From the NCBI GenBank assembly GCA_021234535.1, contig CM037839.1:23485196-23549195 (forward strand): 64,000 nucleotides of DNA, in the 5' to 3' direction. This DNA comes from Stichopus chloronotus (lineage: Eukaryota; Echinodermata; Holothuroidea; Aspidochirotida; Stichopodidae). Position numbers and translations under genes: made by a program. Numbering within the stretch: the first letter of the stretch is position 1; the number at the start of each line of letters is the position of its first letter. A model generated the notes under the pieces. That model was not told where the DNA came from, ran no database searches, and was given only the letters and a program-made list of their open reading frames with translations. This document shows, one piece after another, positions 12,683 through 24,188 of the stretch.

Positions 12683-12688
12683 AATAAA
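12683..12688 (+). terminator. possible poly(A) signal AATAAA
   Basis: Canonical hexamer about 70 bases downstream of the stop of the 12454-12612 candidate exon. AATAAA is frequent by chance in AT-rich DNA, so its value depends on that exon. Confidence 0.3.
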
Positions 12689-12689
12689 C

Positions 12690-13583
12690 GACAACGGGAG
12701 AGAAAAACAGAAAAGAATGGGGTATTAATGTTTAGTATTGTAGAGTAAGAGATGTTATGAAAGTCGTTGTTTTCAAAAGGAAAGCATCTCACTCTTTCGG
12801 TTCATTCCTAATGTTTCCGACCAGCATTTTTAGATATGAATATGAAAACAGTATTTGTACTAGCGAGGCAAACCGGATGCAGGTGTTGAAAACATGTCAC
12901 GAATGTTAGACGACGCCCTCTATTTTAGTTGATTGGGCATAAGTTCCGCGGGAAAGACAGGCCCGGACGTTCGTTATGTGGGCAGATCTACGTCGTGGAT
13001 CTAACCTATCACAACAGTTCACGTGGTTCGTCACCTTTTGGGGATGGATTGTAAGTCGTAAAAATACCTGCATGGTCGTACCATATCCTTTTTAAATCCA
13101 TTGGACCGCACGCAGCTTGAATAAAAACGAAGTAAAAATCACTGCACCTCATCATTATGGCAATGCCCACACAATTTAATATCGTTTTATAATTTGAAAC
13201 GCTTTCAACAAAATTTGCTGATACTCTGTAAAAGATGAAAGGAGAAGGAGCAAAGCCCAACAACGTCCATAGAAAAAGAAGAGGGGAGGGGGGAACCAGT
13301 GCTACTTAGTCATGTGGCCTACATTTGAAAGTAATGGACACACACTACGGTATATTCTGTTTCACTTGTTTGTAACTGTAACTGTTATCGATGTGAACAA
13401 ATTCTTGGAGAGATTAATGGAACACGTGACATTACCATTTTGTGAAATACAAATATTTATCAGGGCTCCTCTCCTGATTTGCATATCACAATTATTTTAC
13501 AAAGTTAAGTCAAATTGTTCCAAAAATCAGAATCAATCGAACATCATGCTTAAAAGACTGAGGTTGTTCACATCATTAGTTCT

Positions 13584-13588
<5 letters not shown>
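12690..13588. other. noncoding stretch with GC-richer patch
   Basis: A GC-richer patch (about 12905-13060) ends in a perfect plus-strand donor (gtaagt at 13051) only 33 bases after an acceptor-like cacaacag. The enclosed 33-base micro-exon is open but too short to support. The overlapping minus frame (13009-13263) lacks an ATG context and a recognisable motif. Confidence 0.35.

Positions 13589-13653
<65 letters not shown>
13589..13653. repeat. (TA)n microsatellite
   Basis: About 65 bases of alternating TA, followed by CAGCAGC and a second short TA tract at 13679-13690. Confidence 0.98.
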
Positions 13654-13656
<3 letters not shown>

Positions 13657-14574
13657 CAGCAAAATCAACAATAATAAAATATATATATATTTATTTCCCT
13701 CTTGTTTATGGTTTGCCGTCAGTTAAAGAGGCCTATTGAGTTTTTTCTCATGAAATTCACTAAATGTTATTGAACCTGTCAAGTTTCTTTCAATTACTTC
13801 ATGTACTAAAGACAAATGATCATACTGAGAGGGACCCTCTTGTTTCACATACAAGGGAAAATTAATGAGTGAGTAATGAAAGATTCAGCTTGTTTTTTTG
13901 TTGTTTTTTTTTTAAATTCGTGACCAGACACTTCCCACATTAGTATTAATTCATACTATCCGCACAACCAGTACAAGGCAGGGTCAAACATTCAAACTCT
14001 TTGACAGTTTGCGTAACTGTTGGATGTGAAATTTCATGAATTATGCTAATTATTATCATCGTCATGTGTTTGTACTCTTCAAAATCCTCACAGACTTATC
14101 AATATCAACTCAAGGAGACTCTTTAAGTCTAAGTTACAACAGGGAGCTGTTAGTTAGAAATAACAGCTCCCTGGTTACAATATGCAACCCATGATCACTA
14201 TGGCATCAGCCAAATAATTTACTTACAAAATGGTTTGTTTCTAAATTTGTAACAATAACCGAAATCTAAAGATAGAATTAATGAGAGGAAATTTGTTTTG
14301 GTTGTCTGTTTTTTGTATTTGTAGACAATACTAGTATTGGTACAAGATGAAGCAACTATCATATTGCAAGGAAAAAAGTCAGTAAAATATGACGTGTCAA
14401 TAAGAAAGAAAAAAAGGGGTGCGGTAGCTTGGGGGTGGAGTGAGGAACAGTGTCACTGAGGGCATATACATTTGACGAGAAAATGCCTTTGTCAATGTAA
14501 AAAAAAAAAAAAACTGCTTGCCCTCTAACGAATTCCTCGATGTAGATTGCATTAAGCGCCATGGTAAAGAACTT
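13654..14574. other. noncoding stretch with a hairpin
   Basis: No gene supported. Contains the 13-bp-arm hairpin listed separately at 14140-14173 and an A run near 14500-14513. Confidence 0.45.
14140..14173. repeat. inverted repeat, 13-bp arms
   Basis: CAGGGAGCTGTTA (14140-14152) is repeated in reverse complement at 14161-14173 with an 8-base loop. No T tract follows and no gene is adjacent, so it is recorded as a simple inverted repeat. Confidence 0.85.
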
Positions 14575-14694
14575 TCGGTATTTTAGTGTCGGTATTTTAG
14601 TGACGTCATTAATCCGGCACAGCGAATGGGGAGGTGAAGACGAAGTCAGTAGCATATCGATGTCAGTAGTTAGTCAGAAAAGTGCGCGTGCGCA
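14575..14694. promoter_or_regulatory. possible promoter: 14-bp tandem duplication, CRE and NRF1-type site
   Basis: TCGGTATTTTAGTG occurs twice in perfect tandem (14575-14588, 14589-14602). Its last bases run into a perfect CRE palindrome TGACGTCA (14601-14608). GCGCGTGCGCA at 14684-14694 is, on the minus strand, a match to the NRF1 consensus YGCGCAYGCGCR. CRE and NRF1 sites together in a GC-richer patch are typical of animal promoters. The orientation is unclear. The same bases lie inside the candidate exon 14601-14750, so the two readings compete unless this is a first exon. Confidence 0.3.
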
Positions 14695-14750
14695 TTGCTT
14701 TCCAATACCTTATCGGGTTCTACATGTTTCAAGTGAAAGTTTGCTATCAG
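14601..14750 (+). CDS. candidate coding exon (competes with the promoter reading)
   Basis: A 76-codon frame starting at ATG 14561 (context GCGCCATGG, a strong Kozak match) passes through this stretch. Acceptor-like tattttag sites end at 14586 and 14600. The donor CAG|GTAATG lies at 14751 and leaves phase 1; a second donor GTAAGT lies at 14788. Entering after 14600 also gives phase 1. The peptide is mixed and hydrophilic (HSEWGGEDEVSS) and GC is higher than in the surroundings. It would join the exon at 15928, also phase 1, without a frame break. No family is recognised. It could be the first exon from the ATG at 14561. Confidence 0.25.
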
Positions 14751-15927
14751 GTAATGTTCCGCATATCAAAGATGAAAACCAGCCAATGTAAGTAACCAAC
14801 ATTTAGTAAAGCAGCTGCCACCACCTACAACCGTCATTTTCGTTCACTTAAAAAAAAAAAACAAAAAAAAACCATGTAGTTCGGTGAGCAATGCTGACGT
14901 TTTGTCCAACCAAATTTCAACTGATTTTATCTTTGAGATGTCATTTTTGATAAGGAGGGGCCATTTTGTTTCCGAAATAAGCAAGTAAGACCTGACGAAA
15001 CTGAGGTCGCATACAGAGTACTTTTTCACCAGTGCCAGCTAAGATACCAAAGGTTCACTAATTGACATGCGCAGGTACAACAATTGATGCATCCTATTGA
15101 CTTTACAGTATGCGAGGATGGTTGGGTACAGATTTCCTACACTGACAAATATGCATCGAAAGGTTTTTCAAATCAACTATGAAGGCATCCTTTTTGGCAT
15201 TTGACCTAGTTTACTGGTGTACAGTGACCAAAGTCTGAATTAGGCTAAGAATTAGAGTGGCTAGTTACTTATTGTGCAGTTGGCAGTGTCCGAAAGACTT
15301 CGGACTTTGCGACTGTTTGGAATGAAGTTTAATTTGCCGATTGTTAGTTTTATTTGTACTTACCGCTTGTTAAAAATGCCAAATATGTTTATATTATATA
15401 AATATAGTTTTTGCTTTGTAGGGATTATGTATCATTTTGGTTTTGTCCTATAGACTAAAGAGATTCTTTTTTTCTGTGGCGCCCTCAAACCGGCCTATAG
15501 TCTTACCAACTGTGATGGTTTGAGACCTATGTGAATGTAAAATATCTGATCGATATCCAAATTGCTCTAAACACGAATGAATCTAACTCAAGATATGGCC
15601 TCTGTTACCACCAAGTTACCCAAATTGAGTTTTCGTTTTCAGTTTGACCGAATTTATTTAATCCATTTCAAGAAGCTTATGATGTTTCGTTAGGAATCCC
15701 CGCATTTTCTGCGCTGTTGAATCGAGCATGATTTCACAGGTAGGAGCTCATCGAATAAGTTTTCTCCAGCTTTAGATATAGCATGCACCTGAAGCAATCA
15801 CTTACACGGTCAAGTGAAACGTCATCTCACAATTCGTCACTATATCGTGTGCATCTTTGTCTCACATGAGGTGACACGGGCTATTTAGGCCCGTACTCAG
15901 GGACCTTAATTTGTTTTTTGTCTCTAG
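14751..15927. other. noncoding, possible intron
   Basis: Lies between two plus-strand candidate exons. A small perfect hairpin GTCCGAA/TTCGGAC is present at about 15289-15306. Another acceptor-like site (gatttcacag near 15739) is followed by a 16-codon open frame, too short to call. Confidence 0.35.
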
Positions 15928-16130
15928 AACTTGAAAACAAAAATGAAGGAAAAAGAAATCCCATTTGTTTCAACCATTCGTGGTTAGAGGTTCAGTCTCC
16001 GACCCCCCTCTCTTTGACCCCAGACATCAGTAGGGACAAAACTAAATTTCAACAGTACGTTGCATGTACCGGTGGATCTGAACTGGGTCCACCTAAATTA
16101 TTTCTATCTCCCCCCCCCCCCCCGTTTTGA
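15928..16130 (+). CDS. candidate coding exon, possibly 3'-terminal
   Basis: A strong acceptor (aatttgttttttgtctctag) ends at 15927. The frame that enters in phase 1 is open for 66 codons to a TGA at 16128-16130. The peptide starts ELENKNEGKRNPICFNH and includes SLTPDISRDKTKFQQY. It is hydrophilic and protein-like, but its last residues are poly-Pro encoded by a 14-base C run (16110-16123), which suggests a chance or eroded end. Splicing from 14750 would be in frame. The first AATAAA downstream is at 16783-16788, about 650 bases away. Function is not recognised. Confidence 0.25.
16110..16123. repeat. poly(C) tract, 14 bases
   Basis: Uninterrupted C run inside the 15928-16130 candidate frame, where it reads as poly-Pro. 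Confidence 0.95.
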
Positions 16131-17065
16131 CCACAGTCTACAAAAAAGTTCTTGTTTGCGAAACCTATAAAACAGCTTGATAATATCGGGTATTTGATAT
16201 GTCTGTAGTAGTTCCTCTGTGAGTACGATGGACTAATCATGAATTTTGTATCTGTATTTGAGACTTATAGGAAAAACCCGGCAATTTTCTTTTATATGTT
16301 AAAGAGCTAAAATCAGAAATTAGGTTGGTTAAATTACCCCTCGTTCACGAAAATTACTTCTTGTCATTCGTTTGATTTTGTTAGATATAAGTAAACGTCT
16401 CAGTGATTCGTTTACTCAATCAATCGTCATATAAAATTAAAATTTGACTGTGTCAATATTAAATATAGTCCCTGAACGTGATCGCAGAACTGGTATCTTA
16501 GAGAAGATGAAAGATTCTCTTCGTACTTTCCATCTTTTTTTAGGATTGTCTGTATCTCTCGTTGTACGGTAAATTCTGAATCTGTCATACATTTCTACAT
16601 TACACGTTGCATTCTGAAGAGATATTCTGCTGAAAAAAGGGTTATAACGTAAACATTGATTTTCTCGCTTAAACTCTGACGTTAACATTTTGGGCTCAGT
16701 AATATATTGAATTGCCCTAGTCGTAGACGAAGAGTAAAACACTTGTCACAATTGTAAATGAAAACAAAAAGGAAAAGAAAGAAATAAAACAAGAAAAAAT
16801 AATGAAAAGTTAAAAAATGTTATGCAATTGTAAACATTACAAGAATTTTGTTGTTCTTTTAATTACTTTTGTCACGCATTTGAGTATTAATTTTTTAAAT
16901 GGATTATTTGACCTCAAGTTTCATTGCAAACTCATAATTTTCTTGATTTGGGGCCTATGAGCATTACAGATCTGGGGAAAATTTTGACGCAACAGAAATT
17001 ATTACTTTTCTTTGTGATCATGTGCACTGGTTAATGAAGGAGCTGACTTTCAGTTTAAAAGGCCA
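16131..17065. other. noncoding; possible 3' UTR
   Basis: No supported gene. The 101-codon minus frame at 16437-16742 starts at GTG and has no splice or motif support, though its composition is fairly protein-like. AATAAA on the plus strand at 16783-16788 could end a transcript from the 15928 exon. Confidence 0.35.
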
Positions 17066-17170
17066 GTCCGTTACATTTGGTGTTCTTTTCTAAACTCTAA
17101 ATCCACTATGGTCAATTTTGACCATAGTGGATTTAGAGTGTAAACCGGTTACATTTTGTTTTATTCTCTG
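17066..17170. repeat. perfect 21-bp-arm hairpin flanked by direct repeats
   Basis: 17095-17115 is exactly complementary to 17118-17138, with a 2-base centre. It is bracketed by imperfect direct copies of a roughly 24-base sequence: GTTACATTTGGTGTTCTTTT at 17070 and GTTACATTTTGTTTTATTCT at 17150. The arrangement resembles a tiny insertion or a snap-back duplication. No gene is adjacent. Confidence 0.85.
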
Positions 17171-19646
17171 GCAATTCTCTTTTTCTTTTTGTTTTCACTA
17201 AGTGCAAAGCAAGTTTAAACTTTAAAACCTTTAAGTGCATTTTGTTCCAAAGAACTGTAACTCTCATACATTTGGAAAAAGTTTTCAAAGGTCAGGAACC
17301 AAAAGAGTTCATTGTATTGTTTTGTGTGTCTATAGTGCTAGAGGACACCAAAATACCCATACACTTGACACCCATAAAAAATAAAATCTCTTACTGTATG
17401 GCTCACAACAATTTTCCCTTTCTCATGGCATAACTTTTGAAACTATATTCAAATTGTGCAACGGCCTTTGTGCATCTATCTAACAGTCTTAGTGAGGTGT
17501 GGCTGTAAATAACAGGACGTTTGCATGTTGACTGAAGCTTCTGTTGACTTACAAGTTTGCCTTTGTACTTATCATACATACACTTGTCAAAATCGGTCAA
17601 TTTTTTATCCAAAGTTTTGTCCTAGCTCTATGGGTAGTCTGTGCCTCATAATAAACGTATGGTTAAAAAAGAGAAACTGTGTGGGTTTCATAGAAAAATC
17701 TATTCAAGCGCAGCTGGAAAGAAGGGAGAAATGTTATGAAAATTTTAAATTAAAAAATATATAGGATTGTAGGGAGTTGCTTTGACTTATTAAATTATAT
17801 GTATTTTGTGTGTTAAATTTATGACTTTATCATCACAAGACACTAGCCTTATCTAGTATTTGTATAACAATACACAATAGACGCATGCAATGTACTTTAT
17901 TACTATCACCTGATCCACAGGAAAACAGTATTTTGCCGATAAACAGGTAACACTGTTCATGCTATCAAACAATGACTCATTGTTTGTGACCAAATCACGA
18001 GGAACGAGTTTTTCTTCTATCTTATGATTATCCAGCATTGTTTATATTTATACCTATTTATATGACTCCAATTTAAAGGGAATAAGAGAAAACAATTCCT
18101 CCTATACCAAGAGACAATACAATGACTACAAAGGCTTATTGTGAGTCCAAAGTTTTCTGAAAAATACAGAAAAATACTCTACAGAAGAAAACAAAAGGCC
18201 TTAACAATTTAAAAAAATGAGAAAAAGGAAAAAGCAAAGGTAATTTTTAAAAGCCTCCACCAATTCTTGTCCCAAACATCTTGTCCGATTTTATTGAAAT
18301 ATTGTGCACGTTTTCACTCAAATATCAAGGTTATTGTTCAACTTTGGTCAGGTTAGTTCTGAGTTTGTGGTTGTCGCAGGGGCAAATGACGTCGTCCAAC
18401 TTTTCTTCACTCTTCACTTAAAGAATGTGGATCCCCTTTAAAAGTTTTTTTGATGTAAAGTCTGATGCTAACTTTATCAACTTATCATCAATCATCACCT
18501 GATATCCTGTACGTTTGAAGATCATTGAATCATATCGCTCCTGTCAATTTCTTACACAGTATACACCACAATTGAAACAGGTATACATACCGGTATGTCT
18601 TTATATATAGCTATCCATTTCAAAGATTGAACCATCGACGGAAGCAATGTTATCTTCGATACTATTTTTGTTCTCTTCTGGGTCAATAGTAAGGCTAACC
18701 CTATGAGTATATCGTCCCGTGATGGCAACGGTATCTATTTCTATTTTTGTTTCTCCTTATGTATTTGATTCAGTATGTTTTTCAAGGGTTTTTCTTTTGT
18801 TTTCAAAGCGCAAACGATATTTCAGGATTTGGAGAGATATATCTCCATCTGGATATGTTTTAATAAAAATGAAAATGTCATATTTTGCTATATTATTCTT
18901 GCCAAAAAAAAAGGAACATTCACCAGGGTTCTGGAAATGCGTACATGGTTCCAATGAACAGGGTAATGTTGTACAGCGCCCAATGGAGCGACTATTACCT
19001 TGGTACCTATAGACTAAAACTAAAAACTACATCATCACGAACATTCTGGGTGGAAGATGATTGACATGACGTCATACATGGCGAACACATTCTCATACAG
19101 ACCTTGAACGTGACGTCTCAACTTTTAGAGGTAAAACAAAAAATGAGAGAAAAATTACCATTAGCAGTTTATGAAAGCAAAGGAATTTAGGGCAAATGCA
19201 AAAACAACTTTGAAAAGTTCTGAAATTGGCGTTCTCGCATAAGAGCCACTGAATGATTGGTTGTTATCGTTCATCATAGGAGGATAGGCAGTTGTAACTT
19301 ACATCTTACGTAACGCTTTCCACTTCCTTCTTCCAATAGTTCAAATCAGGTATAGGCAGATTTGTTGGCACAAAATGATCTACCAATGGCAAATTTAGTC
19401 ATAAGTGTCCTTGCAGTGGGTAGAACAAAAACCGTTGACTTTTTATTTTTTCCTATGTTGAATTCCCACGAATAATATTCATAAGTATGTAGCTTATGCT
19501 TCTCCCTGGCTTCAAAGGTCGCGAATGTTTGCCCGCAAAATTAAGGTAAAAAAGAACTGTAGGCCTACCTCTTTCTCATCTGCTCATGCAGTTTTTTTAT
19601 CCGTTACCTGTCCAGTAAACCCTAACCTATGTTGATGTTGATGTTG

Positions 19647-19648
<2 letters not shown>
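17171..19648. other. noncoding stretch
   Basis: Ordinary AT-rich DNA. All frames are below 100 codons and unrecognised. A CRE-like TGACGTCAT lies near 19068. Confidence 0.5.

Positions 19649-19727
<79 letters not shown>
19649..19727. repeat. (TA)n microsatellite
   Basis: About 79 bases of alternating TA, preceded by (GTTGAT)3. Confidence 0.98.
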
Positions 19728-19730
<3 letters not shown>

Positions 19731-21399
19731 TTGAGTAAAGGCAGTTGCATTTCTGCCCTCGCTTACACCACACACTGGAATGGACGGTATAAATTCATTT
19801 GCGGTGCTAATTATTTCCCAGCATTTTTCTCCTCTTTATTTACCCTTTCTTCCTTTCGCTCAACAGCTTAATTTCGCCTACCAAGTATTTTGCACTAGTG
19901 GGAAGGCTATAACCTTTAGCTGCACTTCTTCGTTCCTTTTTGGGAATGTGAGAGAAAATATTCTTCCATTAATATAATATAGGCCTTAGGGATAAAGCAG
20001 TGTATATGTAAATTAAAGAGACCATAACCCTTTTTCTGAGGCTATCTGTCTAACGCTTTCCAGCCCTGTGGCGAAGGCAAATCACACCTTGAAAGCCTAT
20101 TAAAGGCCCCGCAGTTATTTCTAATTTTGTCAATATTTTCGTTCAGAAACAGTTGGCATGTTTTTGGCAGAATCAACCATGACCCAAGCCTAACAACAAC
20201 ATCGACAACAACATGTATTCGCCCGAGTAGCCTACGTCTGCTCTCGAGTCCAGTCACTCCTAACGATCAATTCAGAGCGATGACGTAGATTTCGTAAGTA
20301 TGCCGTACATATACTATAGGGCAAAAAGAGAAAAAAAATAGAGGAAGAAAAAAAAAACTAGACTAATTATTCAAAAGTGGCCAGAAATTAGGTCGAGCGT
20401 TTAAGGCTCACCTACACTTCAATTAGCAAGATTTGTTCCAATGCATCTTTCAAAAGATTAAAGCTGCCAGCCCCTACTGCTCCGGGGTAAAGCGAACAAA
20501 CCTCTACGGTGTAACGCCCTTGTTTCGTCCTAAACAAACACTTTATTTTTTCCCGTGCACCTCTTCCACCTTACTGAACATTTCAATTTGCACGCTGATT
20601 GTTCAAGTCGCTAACTTTATCCCATTGGCCCCTTTCTGCCAGACTGCTGTTGCCTTTGACTTTTTGTTTGTGAGTCGGTATTTTCCGTTTTGAAGTCTCC
20701 TCGATCACGCCTTTCCTTTTCATCTAGGCCAATCGCGCCTACAGGACATTGCATCCCTTGTATTTGCTTCAAATAAAAAACATAAATATATATATAGACG
20801 GAAAGTAAAAGAAAAAAATACGAAGGTGAAGAAAGAAATAATAAATAAGAAAGTAAAAAAAAAAGAAACTAACGAAGATATACTAGAAAAAAAAAATTAT
20901 GCCCTTCATTCACTTGACCGCCAAAATTGAGTGGTAGTATTATAGACAAGCACTTAAAGAATAACTGGTGTAAACATGATGGCTTAATATCAATTAAGCT
21001 GGGCATGTTTCCCCTGCTTCTTCTTCTCCACAATCGAATCAGGCAAATTTATCTTTGGTAGATTCCGATTGTAGAGATTGACATCTGAAGGCATTTCTCG
21101 CGGGTTGGCGAGGATGAAGGCATAAAGAACTACATGGACAAAAAAAAAATCAAATAAAAATATGTACACATGGATTCAGCCTATACCGATATTTTAGACG
21201 TTTGTTTAAATAGAGAAAGTAAGGGCAGAGAAAATAAGTTGAGGTAGTTTTACACATTTGAGTATACAAATTTGCGTCTATATATATATATTACGAGTAA
21301 ACAAAATGGTGGAAATCAACTACAGACTAAAAGATGGAAGGATATCACCCGGCTTGGAAGCTTTCGGTTATTTATTCAACCTTCTTCAGCCAAACTGAT
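19728..21399. other. noncoding stretch with GC-richer patch
   Basis: A GC-richer patch at about 20040-20295 ends in an ideal donor-like GTAAGTAT (20292). It contains stops in all relevant frames, so it is at most a noncoding first exon. A/G-rich low-complexity sequence lies at 20320-20360 and 20795-20900. Confidence 0.4.
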
Positions 21400-21442
21400 A
21401 AAATACAAGCATACCATAAAATGCAAGGTATGCTTGTATTTT
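21400..21442. repeat. inverted repeat, 16-bp perfect arms
   Basis: AAAATACAAGCATACC (21400-21415) pairs perfectly with 21427-21442 across an 11-base loop. It could form a small RNA hairpin if transcribed; nothing here shows that it is. Confidence 0.85.
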
Positions 21443-24188
21443 TTCCTTTGGTGGTGCCTGTGAACAATCCATTTTGGATCCTACACGCTACTCTCAGAGA
21501 TATTGTTGGTTTACAGCTTTTTCACACCACTTATATTACATGTAGATATATAGATGTATAGATGTATAGATATATATATATATACATATAAATGTACATA
21601 TATATGTGTATAAATCACATTGACCAATTTACCTGTTTTTTATCAACGTGGAGTTGTCCTCCAGCTCTTCCAACTTGGTTGAGGTATGAGAAAATGAAAA
21701 AAAAAAATTAAAGGAGGTGACCACAATAAAATCCCATCCATTTACGTATCTGTCCGTCATACAGTATTACTTTCAACATTCCTCTAAAATATCATGTAAC
21801 ATATATGCATTGTATGAGGACTTATGAAGGCAAACATTTTCTTGTTTCTTGTGACGTCAGATGTATGGCGGAAAACTTTCACATTGATACCAAATTTGAA
21901 GTATCTGAAGAGGAAATCGTTTCAGGGAAAATCTGTGTAGTTATGAGAGATAAAGGCGGTGGTTTTTCGAAATATAATCATCTAAGCAACTCCTTCATTA
22001 AAAGCATTTGGTAAACCTAACTTAACATGTATGTAACATATACGTCCTGTAAGTCAATTGTCAAACAATTTAACCAATCCAAAGTAACTCGGGACCACTT
22101 GTGTCAGTGACAATGTCAATTGTTAGTATGACAATAAGTTTCCAACACATTTCTGTTGCTGATCAAACACTTGCCCGTATATCCACCCACTTGGAACAAC
22201 TTGTTTTCTAGGTTAGCGATAACAGAACCCTCTCAACTGTTCACCGAACGAGGAAAATGAACACTTTTAATATCTCGTTCAGCGTGAAAAAGGGTAAATT
22301 AACATATAACGAGTTGTCACTCTGTAGGTATTTGAAGGGAAAACCCAGACTTAACATAAATACATCTGGTAATCCAAGTTAGTTCTGTAACTTGCGATAT
22401 AGTGACTGCAGTAGTAATTGCAGTGATACAAATCTCCTTTAAATAGACACCTATAATTGCAAATTAAAAAAAAAAAAATTAAAAAAAACATTTCACGCAT
22501 AATAAGGGGAAGGGGGAAAGCTGTCCCCTTTCTTCTTCAGCATATTTTTTGTTGTATCTTTTGACTTTTTCTATGACCTTGCTAGTATTCAACTATTTTA
22601 TTACGATTTTTTGCCTCAAAAGGCCGGGATATAGTGGAATTTCCGGAAATCTGGGAGGTATTCTGGGACCAGCTTTCCTTTTGTCTCTCTCCTACTTTTG
22701 GTGGCGCTACGCTAAATCTACTAGAGTTCCTTTTCCGACTTCCGCCATAAGGGAACTCTATCTTCTACAGGCTTAAAGCCTATACAGATTTATGGCTACG
22801 GAGGCAACAAAAGCACATATCACACAACAGCAATAGAAATTTGAGCAAGGGACTAGGAGGGAGGTAGTGATTTTAGAGTTTCAGGGAGTAAAACCAGCTT
22901 CTACTGAATAACAGTCGCATAATGCTTGTCTGTCATTGGCCCGTTTAAATGAAAACTGAAGAGAGCAAAGTGAGAAACTGCTTGTTGTAAGAGCGACCGT
23001 ACATATTCTGTTCCAAAGGATGCATTCGTTTGCGGCAAACAGCTCTATCATGTTAATTAGTATTAGACCTTGCACTCACAATTTTCAACGTCATCGTCGA
23101 CATTTCGTTTCTTCTGGATATTGCAAATTTCTCTCAAAATCAGGATTAGTGGTAAATAAGCGGATCCTTTCCTGTGTGTAAGGAACGTGATTCTTGATAG
23201 GGCTTAAAAATGAAGGGAAAAAAATTAAGAATATGGCAATTAAAGTAATATATTCTGACAGGTGTCTACGTCATTGTATAGCAACAAATTTTTATGAAGA
23301 GTGTGACTCCACTTTTCCTAAAACATTCCTTAAATTTCCTCCACATTTTATAAACATTCCTTACACTACAAAATAAGCGTCAAGTAAAAAATTCTCCAAA
23401 CTCGGCGAGGACAAAGTAAGCATGTATGGTCTGGAGCTCTGGAGTTTTCATATCGTCATAGAGTGCTTTTCTCTTGTACCTACCTAATACCCCTAATAAG
23501 TTATGAACAACACTTTTTCAAAATATTTTCCCATACAATCAAACGCTATCGCTCAACATGATGCAGTGCTGACAGTGTAAGCATACACCGCCCGTTGGGG
23601 TATTTACACTGTTTCTTTGTGTATATTACGTTAGGCTGATCGGTCGGGTACCAGACAATAGCTTTGGGATAATCGTCACTTGTTGACTAATCGGAGAAGG
23701 CAACTCCTATAAGAAAAAGAGTTTCTATGGCTCAAATGATCATTTGGGTTATTAAACTAGTGCAGCTAAAATTAAACTTAATTCTTATCGACAGAAGACA
23801 AATTTTAATTTTGATCTGACGTTTCGCAGCTTGGGGTGTCCCATGTGGTACTAGACTACCGTACGGTAAGGCTATAAAATTTCCTACAGAACGAAAAGGC
23901 AGCTATTTAAAATAAAAACATTTTTTTATTTCGTATGTGATATAAATCATTTACAAATTCATATGACATTCTAAAAAGAGTCTTTTATTATTTCTAATGA
24001 TAATCCCTTATAACTACCCCCCTCCCAACCTTCGCCCTCCCCCAGTCAAGCGTAAAAAGTCACCCTCACTTAAAGAAATGTCATAGAATAATGATTCGCC
24101 ATGAATTCTCTGCTACAACCACTAATATATTTTTGTTTTTATACAAACAAATTTGCTTGATTTGGATATTTATGAATGGCGAACTTAC
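21443..24188. other. noncoding stretch
   Basis: Interrupted TA-rich microsatellite at about 21540-21612. A 12-bp palindrome ATTTCCGGAAAT (22639-22650) resembles a STAT/ETS site. A 9-bp-arm hairpin TAGAGTTCC/GGAACTCTA lies at about 22720-22761, and an imperfect hairpin at 23572-23612 (arms begin ACAGTGTAA). A minus-strand acceptor-like site (ctctttttcttatag) near 23709 is followed by a 26-codon open frame, too short to call. Confidence 0.45.

Noticed and set aside
13018..13050. 33-base micro-exon between a good acceptor and GTAAGT
   Set aside because: Too short to distinguish from chance, although its phase would fit the neighbouring candidates.
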